Assembly: GCA_025359825.1 (NCBI GenBank)
Contig: JANYER010000210.1
Coordinates: forward strand, 1-34,556
Reading direction: 5' to 3'
Origin: Granulicella sp.
GTDB taxonomy: Bacteria; Acidobacteriota; Terriglobia; Terriglobales; Acidobacteriaceae
Length of the DNA: 34,556 nucleotides
Below the pieces are notes generated by a model, which was given only the letters and a program-made list of their open reading frames with translations, did not search any database and was not told the DNA's origin. The translations under genes and the position numbers were made by a program. Positions 34,326 to 34,556 of the stretch are shown one piece after another; positions within the stretch are counted from its first letter, which is position 1; the number at the start of each line of letters is the position of its first letter.

Positions 34326-34556
34326 CTACACCCCCGCCAGCGCGACATCGCCACAGAAGAATCCAACCGCGTTCTCCTCGGGCAACTTCGCCTTCACCAC
34401 GGCACCCATCTTGTACCCAGAGCCACGCACCGTCTCGATCACCCCGGCGCTCGCTCCACCCACATCCGCCCCACCCTCATCCGCCGCACCCAGCTTGCGT
34501 CCCAACTTCCGTCCCAACTTCCGTCGTAGATAGTTGATATACACATCCACCACATT
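34326..34556 (-). CDS. OmpR/PhoB-type response regulator, C-terminal part (runs off the window)
   Basis: Only the end of the gene is visible. NVVDVYINYLRRKLG followed by IETVRGSGYKMG is the recognition helix and wing of an OmpR/PhoB winged-helix domain. Between them the wing loop is lengthened: tandem RKLG units and a Gly/Ala/Asp stretch add about 15-20 residues compared with the usual short loop. A 26-residue tail follows GYKMG, longer than normal. The receiver domain and start are beyond the right edge. It seems to be the first visible gene of a three-gene regulatory operon ahead of flgB. Confidence 0.82.
   Translation of the reverse strand, partial: NVVDVYINYLRRKLGRKLGRKLGAADEGGADVGGASAGVIETVRGSGYKMGAVVKAKLPEENAVGFFCGDVALAGV
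34488..34523. repeat. three tandem 12-bp units within the response-regulator gene
   Basis: Units at 34500-34511 and 34512-34523 are identical (tcccaacttccg); the unit at 34488-34499 differs at three positions. The 12-bp period keeps the frame and encodes repeated RKLG on the minus strand, so copy-number change would lengthen or shorten the wing by four residues per unit. Confidence 0.85.

Overview
The window is GC-rich bacterial chromosome, most likely from a soil Acidobacteriota species of the Acidobacteriaceae (Terriglobus/Granulicella/Edaphobacter type). That placement is an inference from protein style, gene content and the flagellar gene order; no rRNA or other marker gene is present. 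I see no mobile element, CRISPR array, tRNA or rRNA.

Left part (1-12.5 kb) is housekeeping. Two genes lie on the minus strand: a thioredoxin-fold YyaL/DUF255 protein and a TolC-type outer-membrane protein, separated by a perfect 17-bp hairpin. Divergent from these is a plus-strand run: truA, an M20 metallopeptidase, a secreted YtcJ-like amidohydrolase, an EamA (DMT) transporter, an HtrA/Deg serine protease with two PDZ domains, and a small exported peptidoglycan-binding protein. The first four are overlapping or nearly so and look co-transcribed. A two-way intrinsic terminator near 12.53 kb separates this block from the flagellar cluster.

The right two thirds (12.6-34.6 kb), all on the minus strand and read from right to left, is a flagellar cluster. 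At its head are three tightly packed regulatory genes: an OmpR-type response regulator (cut by the window edge), an 81-residue protein that is essentially only a histidine-kinase H-box region, and a sigma-54 AAA+ activator without a DNA-binding domain. A terminator-like hairpin follows, then flgB-flgC-fliE-fliF-fliG-fliH-fliI-fliJ-fliK-flgD-flgE (rod, MS ring, switch, export ATPase, hook). After a gap with a perfect 10-bp inverted repeat comes fliL-(second FliN-like)-fliO-fliP-fliQ-fliR-flhB-flhA-fliA-fliM-fliN (stator-associated protein, export gate, sigma-28, C ring). The last gene, overlapping fliN, encodes a protein with the paired 24-residue pattern of the c-di-GMP-binding MshEN (GspE N-terminal) domain behind a four-cysteine segment. 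Most junctions in the second block are 4-bp NTGA overlaps, many using GTG or TTG starts, so stoichiometry is probably set by translational coupling. Filament, hook-cap/junction, P/L-ring, MotAB, FlhF and FlhG genes are not in the window.

The most interesting points are the minimal split regulatory module upstream of flgB and the predicted c-di-GMP receptor coupled to fliN.
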